DNA from: Alisma plantago-aquatica
Lineage: Eukaryota; Streptophyta; Magnoliopsida; Alismatales; Alismataceae
Direction of reading: 5' to 3'
Length of the DNA: 64,000 nucleotides
Assembly: GCA_963693085.1 (NCBI GenBank)
Contig: OY856409.1
Location: 1,337,676,915-1,337,740,914 of the forward strand
Shown here: positions 22,757 to 35,420 of the stretch, one piece after another
Position numbering within the stretch: position 1 is the stretch's first letter
How the letters are laid out: every line of letters begins with the position of its first letter
The notes under the pieces: model-generated
Database searches by the model: none
The model's input: only the letters and a program-made list of their open reading frames with translations
Told to the model about the DNA's origin: nothing
Made by a program: the position numbers and the translations under genes

Positions 22757-25700
22757 ATGGCTGACCTTGATGAGCATGATGTCCATGATGAGCATGAAGT
22801 CCATGATGAACATGCTGTCCATGATGAGCATGGCGAGGATACCAATGTAAGTTCTAAAAACATATCCTGTATTTCTATAAAATTCATTATCTTCTAGTTA
22901 TGTCATATATCCCATATTTCTATATTGGGCTAATTCAGTGTGTTTATTTTTGTCAAATTTTAGGTTGACGATGCACATGTACCCACTGAAGCACTGGAGG
23001 AACTTGATGCGCATCACCAAAAACTTAACAAGAAAAGGGCATCACTCTATTGAAGAAGTTAATAGCGCTAAGTGGCAGTGGATCCAGATTGGTCGTGGAG
23101 TTTGATAATGGAGGAAATGCAATTGGAGTGAACCGCAATAATTTTGAAAACTATCTTAGGGTTGTCACTCGAAGCCATTGTGGTGTTAAATATGATAATT
23201 GGCATAAAGTTCCTTAGGCGAAGAAAGACATGATATGGAAGGATTTATGTGTGAGTTATTATTATTTGCAATTCTATTTTGTAGATTACAAATTCTATTA
23301 TTTGCAATTCTATTTTTGGATACTAGTTAATAACAATTCTATTTTACAGAATCTGTTTGCATTGGATGAGAAGCTGCATCGTAAAAGCATGATGCAATGC
23401 GCTGGAAAGATGCTAAGGAACTATAGGACAAATCTCAACAGAGAATAAATAAAAGATGGTGATAAGAAGAAGAAGTCACCCCTTGAACAGTGGAACTTCT
23501 TGGACAAAGAAGATTGGGACACGTTTGTTGCTTCAAGAAAATATGAAGAATTCAAGGTATTAGGCGTCACTCCCAATTTAATTAATATACATTGTATTCA
23601 CCTATTCAAGATTAACATTTAGTGCTACTAACCAAATCATTAATGTGCATACTAACTAGGCCCTCAGTGAGGTGCAAAAAGCAAGGCGTGCAATGAATGT
23701 GCATGACCACACTATGGGTCCAAAGGGCTATACAAGCGTTCACCAAAGACTATAGGCGGAGTCTGCTGCTACTCAGGAGTCCTCTACTATATGTGCCACA
23801 CCCATGCCTCACCATGATGTCTGGATAGCTGGGAAGCAAAACAAGAAGGGTGAAATAAAGAAGCCCGTAACTACTGAGGCGGCTGTGAAAATGGTAAAAT
23901 ACAACTCTTAGAGCAATCATTTGAATATTGATTATTTGTGGTGTTAACTTACCCATTTCTGTTGATGGTGATTAGCGGGAGCTGCACAAATAGAGGAAAC
24001 AAGGCACGTTCATCCCTCAGGGCACAAGGGATGAATTGACAGTTGCTCTGGGTAACCCAGAGCATCTTGGACGTGTTAGGGGTGCAGGCGCTGGTGTGGG
24101 CATCAAAATATTCTTTGGGCCATCCCATCGCAAACCCAGAGCGGGACTTTCACAAGAAGATGTAACCTATTCTTTTTTTAGAATGTTACTGCAAAAGGAA
24201 ATTCAATAATAAGAAGCTAATGTTTCTTTTATCCATGTATAGGAGAATAAGAGAGTCGAGGATATAGTTGCTAGGAAGGTCAATGATATAGTTGCTGAGA
24301 AGGTCAAGGAAGAAATAGTGCGGTGGCAGGCATCTCAGGCTTCCAATCAGCCTATGGCGACCCACCCTTCTCCTGATGCACAGACTGAGAGTAATCATGT
24401 AGACCCACCTCCTAACACATCTACTGTAAGTATTGTTTATGACATTGTAGCTAGTCTTTTCAAGATGATATGTTTTCAAGATGATATGTATATATGTATA
24501 ACATTCTTTACGTAAATTTGTAGGCATTGAAGCCATGCCGCTTAAGAATGCAAGACTATATTGTTGCAGAGGTGTAGGCTTACCCGTCCCTTCTTGGGGC
24601 AACATTTCATGGGACTCCAATGCCACAGGTCTACGCTCGTGTGAGCCCAATACGTGTATTACTCGATTGGAGGGAAGCTACATTGACATATGCACACCCG
24701 GATATTGATACACTTGCTGAGGCAGAAGGTGGGGTGATATTGTGGCCCAAAGCAGATGTCGTCTACACTACTGAAATTGTAAGATAAATTTACATTACTT
24801 TAGATTGTTAATGTGTATATATGAGGTTAATTGATCTGAAATTATATATACAGGTTAAAAAGAAGACACCCGGAGCACCTAGGCCTCCACCTCCACTTCC
24901 TGCATTACCAAGTTGGGTTCCAACTGACCTGAAATACTCATTAGGTCCTGCTTGTAGGGGAATGTCATGTTGGATACGGGCACATAATATACATTGCCCT
25001 ATAATTGTTTCTTTAGAAGCGAATTATGTAGGTCAATCATACGAAAGCTCTTTATTTATACAAGATATTATTGAGCTGTTTATACATGATTGGATGAACA
25101 CATCAATGATAGAGACATGGATAAGGTGAGATCTTATTTATACATCCATATACCTTGTGTAAGATCCAGTGATCTGGTTTCTTATATATTAATGCATACG
25201 TAATACATGTTTTGCAGCTACTTAGTCGAAAATCAATGCAAACAATTTGCATTTGACCATGTGGGATTTTTGATTCCATCATTGATTAGTATGGTAGCTA
25301 AAGACCCTGATAGTGTTCAACAATACTGTATAGATGCTTTTACAATTTTTGGTCAGCAACAGAAGACGATAATAATAACTCCATTCAATGTCAAGTAAGT
25401 TTAATTTACTTATAATTTGGACTTAAGAAAATTACATTTTTATTGTGGATTTTGAGTTATTAATTTTTAACTTTTTTACCTCTAGCGGTAGGCATTGGGA
25501 GTTACTAGTTATTCTCCCTGGGACATTCATTGTTTATTATCTAGATCCTGTGGGGAGTACAATGAATACTAAAATTGGACATGTAATGAGATTGCCATTA
25601 TTCTGGTGAGAAATATTTCATTTTTATATCCATTAACATATGTTATTACATTACTATTTAATTATGCAATTTACTGTATTACATTAACATGTAGGGGTTT

Positions 25701-26208
25701 AGATGCATTCAAAAAGGATGGAGGAAAGGTCCCAAGGAAAAAGAACCAGCCAATAATTTGGGAGAACGTAAAAGTAAGTTCCCGACTACAATGTATATAT
25801 TATTTATGTGAACTGTGCTTAGTTGTATTTTTTATATTTTGTATGTTTCAATTTATAGTGCGCTACACAAGACAACGGCTGGGCATTTACATACTATGTG
25901 ATGTGATTTATGCAGATGATTATCAAATATGCCGCATTGGACATCGATACCATACATGAGGTATTATATATAGTCTCATTAGTTAGTATGAAATATATAA
26001 ATCTTATTTTTATATTATTACTTATATATATACATCATTCTCTTTGCGGGTGTTTAAAACTAACCACACTATAGGTAAACGCTTAAAAGATGTACATGCT
26101 CCATATACGATGGAAGTATTAAATGAAGTAAGAGAAGAATGGGCAAGAGCTATACAAGCAGTGGCGATTGTAAGATATAATTGGGATGCTGATAGCGATG
26201 TTGAATGA
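22757..26208 (+). pseudogene. CACTA gene: Transposase_24-like region joined to C48/Ulp1-like protease
   Basis: Twelve exons with GT-AG borders can be placed. Starts are 22757 (ATG right after TTTTCAG), 22964, 23350, 23660, 23976, 24243, 24524, 24854, 25218, 25486, 25695 and 25859, plus a last one near 26075-26208. The first encodes an acidic DEHDVH-type repeat. The next five resemble the Transposase_24 (Ptta/En/Spm) family (NYLRVVTRSHCGVKYDNWHKVP; later GPKGYTS and QGTFIPQGTRDEL). From 25218 the protein resembles a Ulp1 cysteine protease: RHWELLVI (His codon 25493), YYLDP (Asp codon 25544), then QDNGWAFTYYVM, where Phe (25886) stands at the expected catalytic Cys. Stops at 23215, 23446, 23753, 23991, 24575 and 25904 and a frameshift near 23035 make it a pseudogene. 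Confidence 0.8.
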
Positions 26209-26464
26209 TATTTTGTAAATGAATATTTCTAAATGTTTATACATGTCTAAATGTTTCTACATGTATTTGAATGTTTCTACATGTGTGAATGTGAGAATTG
26301 AATTGATGTCTGAATGTATCTACTTGTGTGAAAAGTATATTTGTTGATTTTGTAGGTTTGTGGCCTGATATCAATGGATGTCGTAAACCTACAGTTCAGT
26401 TGAACTGCAGGTTCTCATCCTGCTGACCAGCCACAGCAGGCCTGCAAACTGATAAGAAAATAAA

Positions 26465-26941
26465 AACAAAACATAGGCGTCGGTTATTTATAGAACACCA
26501 TCATCAAAGGCTTACATCGTCAGTTATTGGATAAAACCGCCGCCTAATATGACAAACAACCCGACCGTGCAGGAAAGCACGACCGTGGCGGAAAAAGCAT
26601 CAGTGCTTAGTACAAAACCGACACCTATAGTACTAAACATGGCCGTGCAGGGAAGCATGACCATGGCGTCTAAGAATATGGCGTCAGTTTTTTAGTTGCA
26701 AACTGACGCAGAAAGTGTCCTAGATGGCACCCTTTTTGTGGTGCGAACCCTTTTGGCGTTGGCTTACTATACATAACCGACGCCTATCGGTACCCTTTTT
26801 ATGGCACGAACCCTTTTGGCATCGGTTATAAAACCGACACCAAAGAGTTTGACTTTTAGCGGCGCCCACACATGCATCGCTTGAGAACCGTCGCTAAAAG
26901 GGCATAAACAACCGACGCCAAAGACATGTTCTGTAATAGTG
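26465..26941. repeat. CACTA right end: subterminal and terminal repeats
   Basis: About ten GGCGTCGGTT/AACCGACGCC-like motifs (for example near 26478, 26614, 26684, 26775, 26830 and 26910), often as close inverted pairs, lead to the 13-bp terminal repeat. The repeat type matches the left end, which confirms the pair of ends. Confidence 0.8.
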
Positions 26942-26994
26942 TTCTCTCATATGCATATCTGATCAAAGACCATATAATCCCAAAGTTATATATC

Positions 26995-27000
<6 letters not shown>

Positions 27001-27092
<92 letters not shown>
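27001..27092. repeat. (TA)n microsatellite
   Basis: An uninterrupted run of about 46 TA units in the copia leader. Open frames through it are only Ile-Tyr runs. The repeat is the likeliest length-variable site of the window. Confidence 0.97.
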
Positions 27093-27093
<1 letters not shown>

Positions 27094-28332
27094 GCAACTT
27101 ACACATGTCACCCTAAAAGCGGTTTTGATGGTGGATGTGTAGCGTGGTTATGGCCTAAACCCTAAATCTGTGTGTAGTTGGATGGTTTGGTTCTTGTTTA
27201 TCTTGGTCTGCATACCAAGCCTCTACCTCCTCCTCCCAATGTAAAAGTAATGCTTTCCTGCATTTGCTCCCCTCGAATGTAACTCGAGGTTTCTTTTATT
27301 GAATGTAATAAAGTAGCAATAGGATAGTTTCTTTTCTTGCAACGCCGTTGGAGATGTTCATCGCCGGTTGTGATGACCAATTTGTGAGACGAGCCGACCG
27401 TCTAGAGGACCATGGAGGATAGGATGATGGAACCAAATGACTGCCTGGTGGACCCAACTGACCATCTGGAAGGAGTCCAAACATTAGTTAGAAAGGAGGA
27501 CAAACGACCGTCCCTGGAGGCCCAACCGACCGTTTGGAAGGAGTCCAAACAACTGTTCGACATGAGGACCAACCAACCGTCCAAGAGGTGAGACGACTGG
27601 TTTAAGGGTTGAACCGGTCTACCCAGATTGGCAAGCATAAATCCACATCAACCATAGGATCATACATGTGATGTGATGATTGACCTAAGTGGTAGTAATT
27701 CCTTATGGCTCCTAAGAATTACAAGTAGACATGGCCATAACCATTGCTTTTGTTTTATGTTGCATGTTTACGTTGTCAGATTTAGCATGTATATGATACA
27801 TACTATATATGTGGTGATTGGATACAATATATGTATATATATGATATATATAAAACCCCCTCAATTAAACATATTAAGTCTTAGATGCTTTCAAATAGAA
27901 ATATACATGAAACACTTGTTCTACCAAGTGCAGATGATGCCAAAGCGTGGTGCCTTACCTCATGAAAGTATGATGGTAGTAATGCAGGTGCTGCCAAAAT
28001 GGGGTGCATTATTATCATATTGGCTATTGGGCCAGGCTTCACTGGTGATTCTCAGAGCGTCTGGGCCCAGAAGCATGCAGATGACTATAGAAAAGACTTG
28101 TGCATGCCATCTATCCAAGAATTGCATATGATGCAATTGGCATGGCTGCCTACATTAATGGTTGATTATGGACGTTGGTGTAGGCCAGGTAATAATTGAA
28201 TCATTTTGGATCTTGGCTCATTCAAAAATTGTATGCTTGAATTTTCCGAATTAATACTTGAGGGTTATCAACTTGAACAAAATAATGAGAATAGTGATCA
28301 ATTAAAAACCTAATCATTATCGCTCAAATATT

Positions 28333-28362
28333 AATCAAATCAAATCAAATCAAATCAAATCA
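28333..28362. repeat. (AAATC)n microsatellite
   Basis: Six tandem units shortly before the copia gag start. Confidence 0.85.
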
Positions 28363-28409
28363 AAAATTGAGTTTTTTTGACAAAATTGCAAATTCTTTTA
28401 TAGAATCAA

Positions 28410-29283
28410 ATGGTCACACCAAACAATCAATTTTGTATGCAATCGATCCTTGAGAAGGAGAAACTTGTTGGGAACAACTTCCATGGCTGGTTCAAGATGT
28501 TGAGAATTGTTCTCACATAGGAGCACAAGCTCTACGTCCTGGAAATGCCAGAACCAAAGGAACCTGCTCAAAATGCTCCAAGGACTGGCAAGGATGCTTA
28601 TAAGAAGCATACTGAGGATGTCGTGGATGTTAAGTGTATGATGCTATGTTCCATGAACCATGAGTTTCAAAGGTAGCATGAGAACATGGGAGTGATTGAG
28701 ATGGTCACACATCTCAAGAACATGTACCAAGATCAGGCAAGACAGGAGAGATATGCTATCTCCAAGGTGCTGCTCAAGTGCACCATGACAAAAGGAGATC
28801 CAGTAGGTCCTCATGTACTCAAACTTGTTGGGTATGTGGAGAACCTAGCTAGACTGGGATTCCCCTTCAATTAAGAGTGGGCCATTGCCGTGATTCTGTA
28901 GTCCCTGCCAGAGTCATATAGTGAGTTTGTCATGAACTACAACATGAATGACTTTGACAAGCCGTTGATAGAGTTGTTGGGCATGTTGATAATAGTTGAG
29001 ACACAAATGAAGAAAGACAAGACCAAGTCTGTGATGATAATCAGCAAGACAAAGGGGAAGTCTAAAGGAAAAGGAAAAGCTAAGAAAGGTTCTAAAGCTA
29101 GCCAGAAGCCCAAGTCTTCAGATCTCAAGGCAAAAGGTGGAGTAAAGAAACAAAGAGGCGATTGTCACCATTGTCACTAGCTTATACATTGGAAGAGAAA
29201 TTTCCCACTCTGGTCAGAGGAACTAAAGAAGAAGAAGGATGGCACTAAGGCCTCCACTTCAGGTATAAACAACATAAGATAAA
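28410..29283 (+). pseudogene. Copia gag
   Basis: From the ATG at 28410 one frame runs 874 bp without a frameshift, but has in-frame stops at 28518, 28674, 28872 and 29178. The capsid region reads HGWFKMLRIVL, ENMGVIEMVTHLKNMYQDQA, ISKVLLKCTMTKGDPVGPHV and VILQSLPESYSEFVMNYNMN, matching the UBN2-type gag of plant copia elements. A Lys-rich stretch follows (29030-29150), then a zinc knuckle CHHCH...HWKRNF in which a stop interrupts the CCHC set. The protein would package element RNA. The first two stops sit where Gln codons are usual, so C-to-T changes could explain them. Confidence 0.85.
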
Positions 29284-32085
29284 TTTGATTACTTCTTCAT
29301 TTTGGTATGTGATACCAAATAGATATCTGACATACTGATGTGTAGAATCTGACAAAAAAGTAAAGACCTTCATAGAAGGACAAAGATCCACAAGGTGGAG
29401 CAAGTGTTGTGGAAGTCGTAGTTTACATTTAAAATTTATCTAAGCCCAATGTGCATGTAATAGAGTTACTAGAACTGCTATTTCATTATGCCATTAGAAT
29501 AGAAACATTTTCTTTATGCATCTTGTATGGACAAGGATGATTCAATAAAGAATTATTAGTGCTTCTATTTCAAAGATATGATATTGCATGGCACAGTCCC
29601 TAAAACATCTTGTGATATTTATGAAAAATGATCCAATGATGAAAGTTTATACCTAAGGAACATAATTGATAACTCAAGATTATAATTAGCATTAGTCATC
29701 TTGTATGTACACATAAGAAATGCATACCTAGATTACATATTGATGTTGATCTAGATTCCCTTGGTTATTAAACCTAAGGAAGAGTGCAAGTCTTATTCAC
29801 ACACAATATGACATGACGTCCTTCACTAAACGTAGTGGGAGGATAAAGATTTCATTAGACCTTATGCATATGATGCATGGAGATATTATGGAATGAATGC
29901 TATAGATAATTAACTAATACTTTATTTTAATTTACTGGTAATATAATCATATGTACCAAATGGAATGAAACCATTAATATCTTAAAAATGATCAAGGAGA
30001 TTGAAAATGAAGTGTGACATTGATGAAAGTATTAAGCTTTTTTTGATATGATCAAATATTGCAATACTTTTACATCAATATCTTGAGAACATTCTGGAAA
30101 AGACTATGACAATTTATCACAAGTCAAATCCACCTGAGGATGATGATGTGTCAGAATGAAGGAATTCTACCATGATGAGTCGTGATATAATTGTCCATTA
30201 ATCAAATCTTATTACATCCTCATAAATATATACCTATCACTAAATAATGTAATGGTTTGTAAGACATTATATATGGTATGATTTGGGAATGTCCCAATAG
30301 GTCTAAAGGATTGAATCCCACCTTGAGAAAGTAGTTTCTTGAGAAGGTTTATCTATAAACCATGATAGTTGAATATCACTATTAGTCCCAATCCAATAAC
30401 AAAATTGTTTTATTAATAGGATAATTGAGTTCCTAAAGAATCAACGGGAGCTAAAGTAGAACTCAAAATGTTTGACGTTAACAACAAGGGTACAATGAGA
30501 ACAATGAGAATCACAAGTTGTTGTAGAATTTCAAGTTCATCATGTAACACAGAACAAAATATTTCAATCAAATACATATGCGATTGGAGGATTGTCAATC
30601 CAACAATTCAGATGGGTTGGTCATACAAGATGAGCCAACTAGTCAACTAGAAGATATTTCTAAGTAATATGGGATCCATGTAAGCTAATAAGGTATGACA
30701 TTCATAGCACGACCTTAAAGGGTAACACCTAAAGGGTGCAATGGGGCCTTGTTGCAAAGACCTACATGGATAACATAAAAAGGACAAATTGGTTGGAAAA
30801 TGGTTTCAAGTCAGTTCAAGTAGTTGAACGTGAAATGAATTACTTTACCAATTTTCATGCTTGTTGTTGTAGTTAGAATGGACTATGATATTTTTCATAT
30901 GAAGATGGAAACCATATTCCTTAAGGGAATACATTAGAGGATGTGTATGTGACATAACCTAAAAGGTTTGATAACTTCATGAATGCAAATTAAGTCTATA
31001 AACTACAAAGTTCAATATGGGATTGAAACAAGCAACTTAGATTTGGAATCTTTTGACTTGACAAGATAAATCAAATAATTTGACTTGAATCAAGATAAAA
31101 GAAGAAATATGTGTCTACAAAAGATTTAGTGGGAGCATATATGAATATTCCACATATGATGAGGAATAACATCTCAATATTGTGAATGTTGAGAACTGGC
31201 ATAAAAAACCCTTCAACAATGAAGGTACAAGTGAAACATCTTATGAGATAAGGATAAAGACCTATGAGATAGTTCTTGAATGTTTCATAATGGAAGTTTA
31301 AGCACATACAATAGAAATGTGTTGAAAGAGTTCAACATGGAAGGATTCAATGAGAGAGAATTCAGAGTAGTCTCTCATAAACCCTATATTCCTATTCTTG
31401 TAAAGAATGGAAATATCATGAATTAGATTCCATGGGCCAACCCAACAATGGATCTATCATGAATGCTATTAATCTACTCATCCCATATAATCTTTTTTTT
31501 TATTGGACATGACAAGATAATATAAAATCCAATAAGGGTTATTGGAAAGTCATTAAATATATCCTTTAGTACTTGAGAAGTGACTTAAGGTTAAAATTGC
31601 TAATCAATGATGATAGCAATAATAGGAAGAGTTGGATGTAAAGAGTTACATCGATGCAAGCTTCCATAAATGACAAAGTGATTGCAAATTAAAATATGTT
31701 TGATTTTAAAAGAGAAAAAGATGTTATTAGTTGCAAAGGTTATGAACTAACTTCCATTAATTCTATTCGACAATAGAAGTCGAGTATACTTGTGTTATGA
31801 ACACAGAGTGATACTATATGGATCTAAAAGGTTCATATGATGAACTTATAGATGTTCCAACCATTGATGACTTAGTCAAAATATTGTGATAACAATGGAG
31901 CTAATTGTTAGGCAAGGAATATCATATACCATATAATGACGGTTTCATCTCAGAGCGAAGAGATAAGAAACATGCAATATACCAAGTATAAGCAAAGTGT
32001 TGCTAACCCACAAAATTAGTACTAGCAGAAGCATGTTGGACATGTTTAGATCACTAGGATGAGATCTGCTGGTGATTGGTTCTAA
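29284..32085 (+). pseudogene. Copia pol, heavily degraded
   Basis: No long frame survives. Reverse transcriptase remains near 30700-31070: a PPKG-like entry, then MKMETIFLKGIH and MQIKSINYK, corresponding to the catalytic DVKTAFLNG area. The 13-codon block can be aligned with the better minus-strand sister. RNase H remains at about 31730-32060, with a CDNNGA block near 31890 and QKHVGHV near the end. Protease and integrase between 29284 and 30700 are too decayed to place. The spacing is about what an undeleted pol would leave only if parts are missing, so a deletion is likely. Confidence 0.65.
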
Positions 32086-32098
32086 GTGCAAGTGGGAG
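32085..32098 (+). other. Polypurine tract of plus-strand copia
   Basis: AAGTGCAAGTGGGAG directly before the 3' LTR start TGTTGG at 32101, the usual plus-strand primer of plant copia elements. Confidence 0.8.
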
Positions 32099-32100
32099 TT

Positions 32101-34321
32101 TGTTGGTAAGGTATGCCCGTAGAGCAAATCATATGATGATCGACATGGCATAATTACCTAAAAGAATTTGTTTAATAATAACACATATATAAAGGCAAGC
32201 TTCCAATTCATCCGTTTCACTCAGTTATGAGATAATGAGGACATAGAGTGAATGTCTAGAGAATTATATTACTCAATGACATATGTTGTCAAGTTCCTAT
32301 CCTTGTGACGAGATCATACATATGTTAAGAGTACATATACATACTCTCATTATGTCCATGATTGGTTGTTATTGTGGAAGGTTGATAGACAATAATAACA
32401 CATAAGATATGAGTGTGAGTTGGTTGATGACTAAACCTCATTAGTCATGATATGGCAATATCAAACTAAGCACACAAATACATGCTAGAGAATAGTGTAT
32501 GGGACAGACCCACCTTGAGAGCAACACATGGTTTTGTGGTCACAATCATCTCTCATAGTAAAGGTGATGATTGTGATTCTTAGACATGAAATCAGTGCAC
32601 TCGTCACATGTCATTGGGTACGCTTTGACATCATCAAATGTAGTCCTGAAACATGGGTTGTTATAATGGTAATTGGGTGAATTTGACACATGCGGATATA
32701 CTGTGAGTGATATATATGGGATTTGTCCCTTCTACCAGAGTATGATATCTTGACCACTTGATTAGTGAGGCTGAGAAACGCCTGTGCTCGCACATGTGAA
32801 TCAATATATGATATTAAGGTCACATTATCTCAGACAGTCTTCTCTTAGTTCAATGAATAGGATTGAACGTTTAGAGGATGACCTTCTATGCCTCGAGTTC
32901 ATCTTAGATATCAGAGATAAAGGAATTACACAACCACTGCAACACCTTACACAGATTGTAGGTTGAATTTGTTCTCCAACTTTCCATTTCACTTGTGTAG
33001 CACTGATGTGCGACTAGGCACCACTCTTTTCTTGTAATGTCATAAGAGTTATGGACATTTATTGCCAACATGATATGGGACCTATAGGATCACACATATA
33101 GGAACTCATCTAGAAGAGGAGTTTGATCTTGAATGACATTTGGATTGATTACTAGAGTGTTTAGGTATTCAATTCACACAACTGATTGCTTGAGTGACTG
33201 ACCAGGTCTACCAAACGACCTTCTCACTGTGTGAGACGACCGTTTGGGCAGCCATACGGGTGTCTCAAGTAGTTGAGATGGCCATTTGAGGGTCAGGTTG
33301 ATTGGGGATTGATTTGGCTTAGTTCTAACCTTAAACCGCCTGGCTTGACTCAACTCACCAGACGGCCGTCTGGGTGAGTGAGACGGGCATATCCCATGGG
33401 TGAGATGGCCCGGTTGGATCAAACGAAGGTTCAGGATGTTTCCCGAATAGTTTTGATTATTCTTTACTTGAGGAATAAGGAAATTAATATGAGATATTAA
33501 TTGAATTCGAAATAGCCACATTTGTTTCAGATTGGGTACTACCAAATGGTCGTTTGGCAGTGCGAGATAACCGTCTTGTGCACCATATGACCATTTGGGT
33601 GTGTGAAATAGCTATTTCAGCTGTTGCAGATTGTGAAAATTAAAAATATTCCTACTCTTTCCACTCCCACACCTTTATCCCATATCAGATAGCAACTGGA
33701 CACCTTCACCCTAGCCTTTACTATAAATAGAGGAGTAGTGGGGGCTTCTCAAGACAACAACACAACATAGACAATTAAGAATCATTTTCTCTGACAAATG
33801 TTGTCATCTCTAGTTGTGGTAACCAAGAGAGCCCAGACAAGTCCTACCCAACATGAAGGGATAGCCAAATGGAGAGCACAACTGATAGTTGTCGTTGTGG
33901 GAGAGTAGGTTGGTGACTAGTACACCAATGGGGAGGACAACTCCTTCCTATCCGTTCTTGGTGAATGACAAGAGTTCTAGTTGGCTCATATGGACTACTC
34001 TAGAGGCAGTAGTCATTTAGCTGCTGCTCAGAGAGCAAAGTCAACCTACAGTCCATGGTGAGACCACGTGAGTCGTTGCAAAGGTTGTGCAAACATTGTT
34101 CATGGTGAAGACCAAGAGCTGCACAACCACCGTCCAAGCGCAACTTATCAATAGTTGCAAAGAAGTGAGTTTTGTCACTGGACTTACTCCAGGAGCAGGT
34201 ATAACTCGCTAAAACCATCCTTCCTATTTCATAGTAGTTGACACAATCTTATTATATTGGGAATATAGATAGATAAATTTTTTGTTTCCGCTACTATACT
34301 CTATGCCTATATTTCCCAACA
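32101..34321 (+). repeat. 3' LTR of plus-strand copia
   Basis: About 2.22 kb, from TGTTGGTAAGG to TTTCCCAACA, followed by the TSD TAGAT. It is collinear with 18688-20937. It lies in inverted orientation to the LTR at 36763-38742, about 2.4 kb away. Confidence 0.92.
33722..33729 (+). promoter_or_regulatory. TATA box of copia 3' LTR
   Basis: TATAAATA in the same context as at 20335. From a 3' LTR it could start transcription rightwards into the minus-strand copia's gag region, antisense to it. Confidence 0.6.
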
Positions 34322-34326
34322 TAGAT

Positions 34327-35420
34327 GAAAATGCTATAGGTCATTGTTTGAGTCATTAGGTCATTCATTACATGTTTCATACACATTTGTCTCTAAAACT
34401 ATCCAATATAGTTTATAAGACACAGGACATTGCAATAAAAGATCTTATCTTTAAAATGAAACATTAATTTATTCTTGTCCATACAAGGTGATGTTATCAT
34501 CAATGGCAGATACATAATAGCAATTCACTAATTCTATTATGTGCCCATGAATGACAACTTTCAACTGTATAGGAAGCAATCCTTGCTCCATAGAGTTCTA
34601 GATTACTTCTTCTCAGGTCCAGAAGTCAAGATCTTTATCTCCATCTTCTTCCTGAGATCCTCTATAAAGAGGATAGTTCCTTTCCAATGTCCAAACATGT
34701 GACACTAGTGACACTTTCTTTTATTTATCTTTCAAGTGAAAAGGAGATATTCGTTTTCCATTTACCCTTCTCCATAAATTGAGTGCAGAAGACTTGGACT
34801 TTAGCTTAACCTCAAAACACTTCTTGACTGTGCCTTTGCCCTTGGACTCACTTTTGTTGATCACCATCACAGATTTGTCCTTCTTCATCCTAACTATGGC
34901 ACCAGATGCCAAGTAGTTTTGATATCAATTTAGCCAAGTTATTCAAGTAGTAACACTTTATAAACTGACAACATGATTTACACAACGATTTGTAGAATCA
35001 TATCCATGGAAAACTATTGACCTAAGGGAAATCCCAGTTACTCCACATGCCCAATCATATTTAGCATGTGAGGTTCTACTGGATCTTCTACTGTTAGTTT
35101 GCACTCAAGCAGTGCTTTGTAGACATTATACCTGACTTGCTTTACATGATTCTTAAGATGTGTTACCATCTTAATAATGTCCATGTTTTCATGTTGTTCA
35201 TGCAACTCATAGTTTATAAAATATAGAATTAGGTATGAAAATATCTATGGAATCATTGGCATTCTTTAAGTAAGCACCCATTTCATCCTTAGGCACATGT
35301 GGAGCGGGTTCCTCTAGCACTAGTCTGTAAAGGACATAGAGCTTTCCCTCATTGATGAGAACATTTGTCAAAGTCCTCAACCAAACATGGAACTTTATCC
35401 TGTTTTGTCCTTCTTAAGGA
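34327..35420 (-). pseudogene. Copia gag and start of pol (minus-strand element)
   Basis: Minus-strand frames match the plus-strand copia gag in order: FHVWLRTLTNVLINEGKLYVL near 35385-35320, HEQHENMDIIKMVTHLKN near 35200-35150, KALLECKLTVEDPVEPHM near 35120-35060, then MKKDKSVMVINKSESKGKG at 34890-34830 and a damaged zinc knuckle near 34715. The part at 34327-34600 leads toward pol and continues at 18682 beyond the nested copia. Stops and frame changes are frequent. Confidence 0.75.

Larger units (their letters stand above)
21044..26941 (+). mobile_element. CACTA-type DNA transposon with a Transposase_24/Ulp1-like gene
   Basis: The left end is CACTACTACAGAAA and the right end is the inverse, TTCTGTAATAGTG. 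These 13-14 bp terminal inverted repeats with the CACTA signature are joined by many AACCGACGCC-like subterminal repeats at both ends. The 3-bp flanks are TTT and TTC, a near match to the 3-bp TSD expected. Inside lies one multi-exon gene (22757-26208) preceded by a GC-rich leader with several hairpins. I see no TNP2-type transposase, so it would depend on another element. It inserted about 100 bp behind the copia primer-binding site. Confidence 0.88.
26942..28409 (+). other. Copia leader, 5' of gag
   Basis: Non-coding leader that continues the copia after the CACTA element. Parts (about 27112-27380) match the minus-strand sister at 36180-36600 in inverse orientation. It contains a (TA) microsatellite and an AAATC repeat. 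Short frames on both strands look like chance. Confidence 0.7.
18688..34321 (+). mobile_element. Ty1/copia LTR retrotransposon, plus strand
   Basis: A complete copia element with LTRs 18688-20937 and 32101-34321, flanked by the perfect 5-bp TSD TAGAT (18683-18687 and 34322-34326). It has a tRNA-Met-type primer-binding site, a long leader, gag (28410-29283), a degraded pol and a polypurine tract. A CACTA transposon sits in the leader. Without it the element is about 9.7 kb. It inserted into a minus-strand copy of its own family. LTRs differ by roughly 9 percent in the part I compared, so it is not recent. I did not assign a named copia lineage. Confidence 0.92.

Noticed and set aside
24186..24650. 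154-codon minus-strand frame in the CACTA element
   Set aside because: It spans two plus-strand exons and an intron whose splice sites and motifs are clear; it has no signature of its own.
26926..27165. Plus-strand open frame of 79 codons
   Set aside because: It is mostly an Ile-Tyr translation of the (TA)n microsatellite and crosses the CACTA/copia border.
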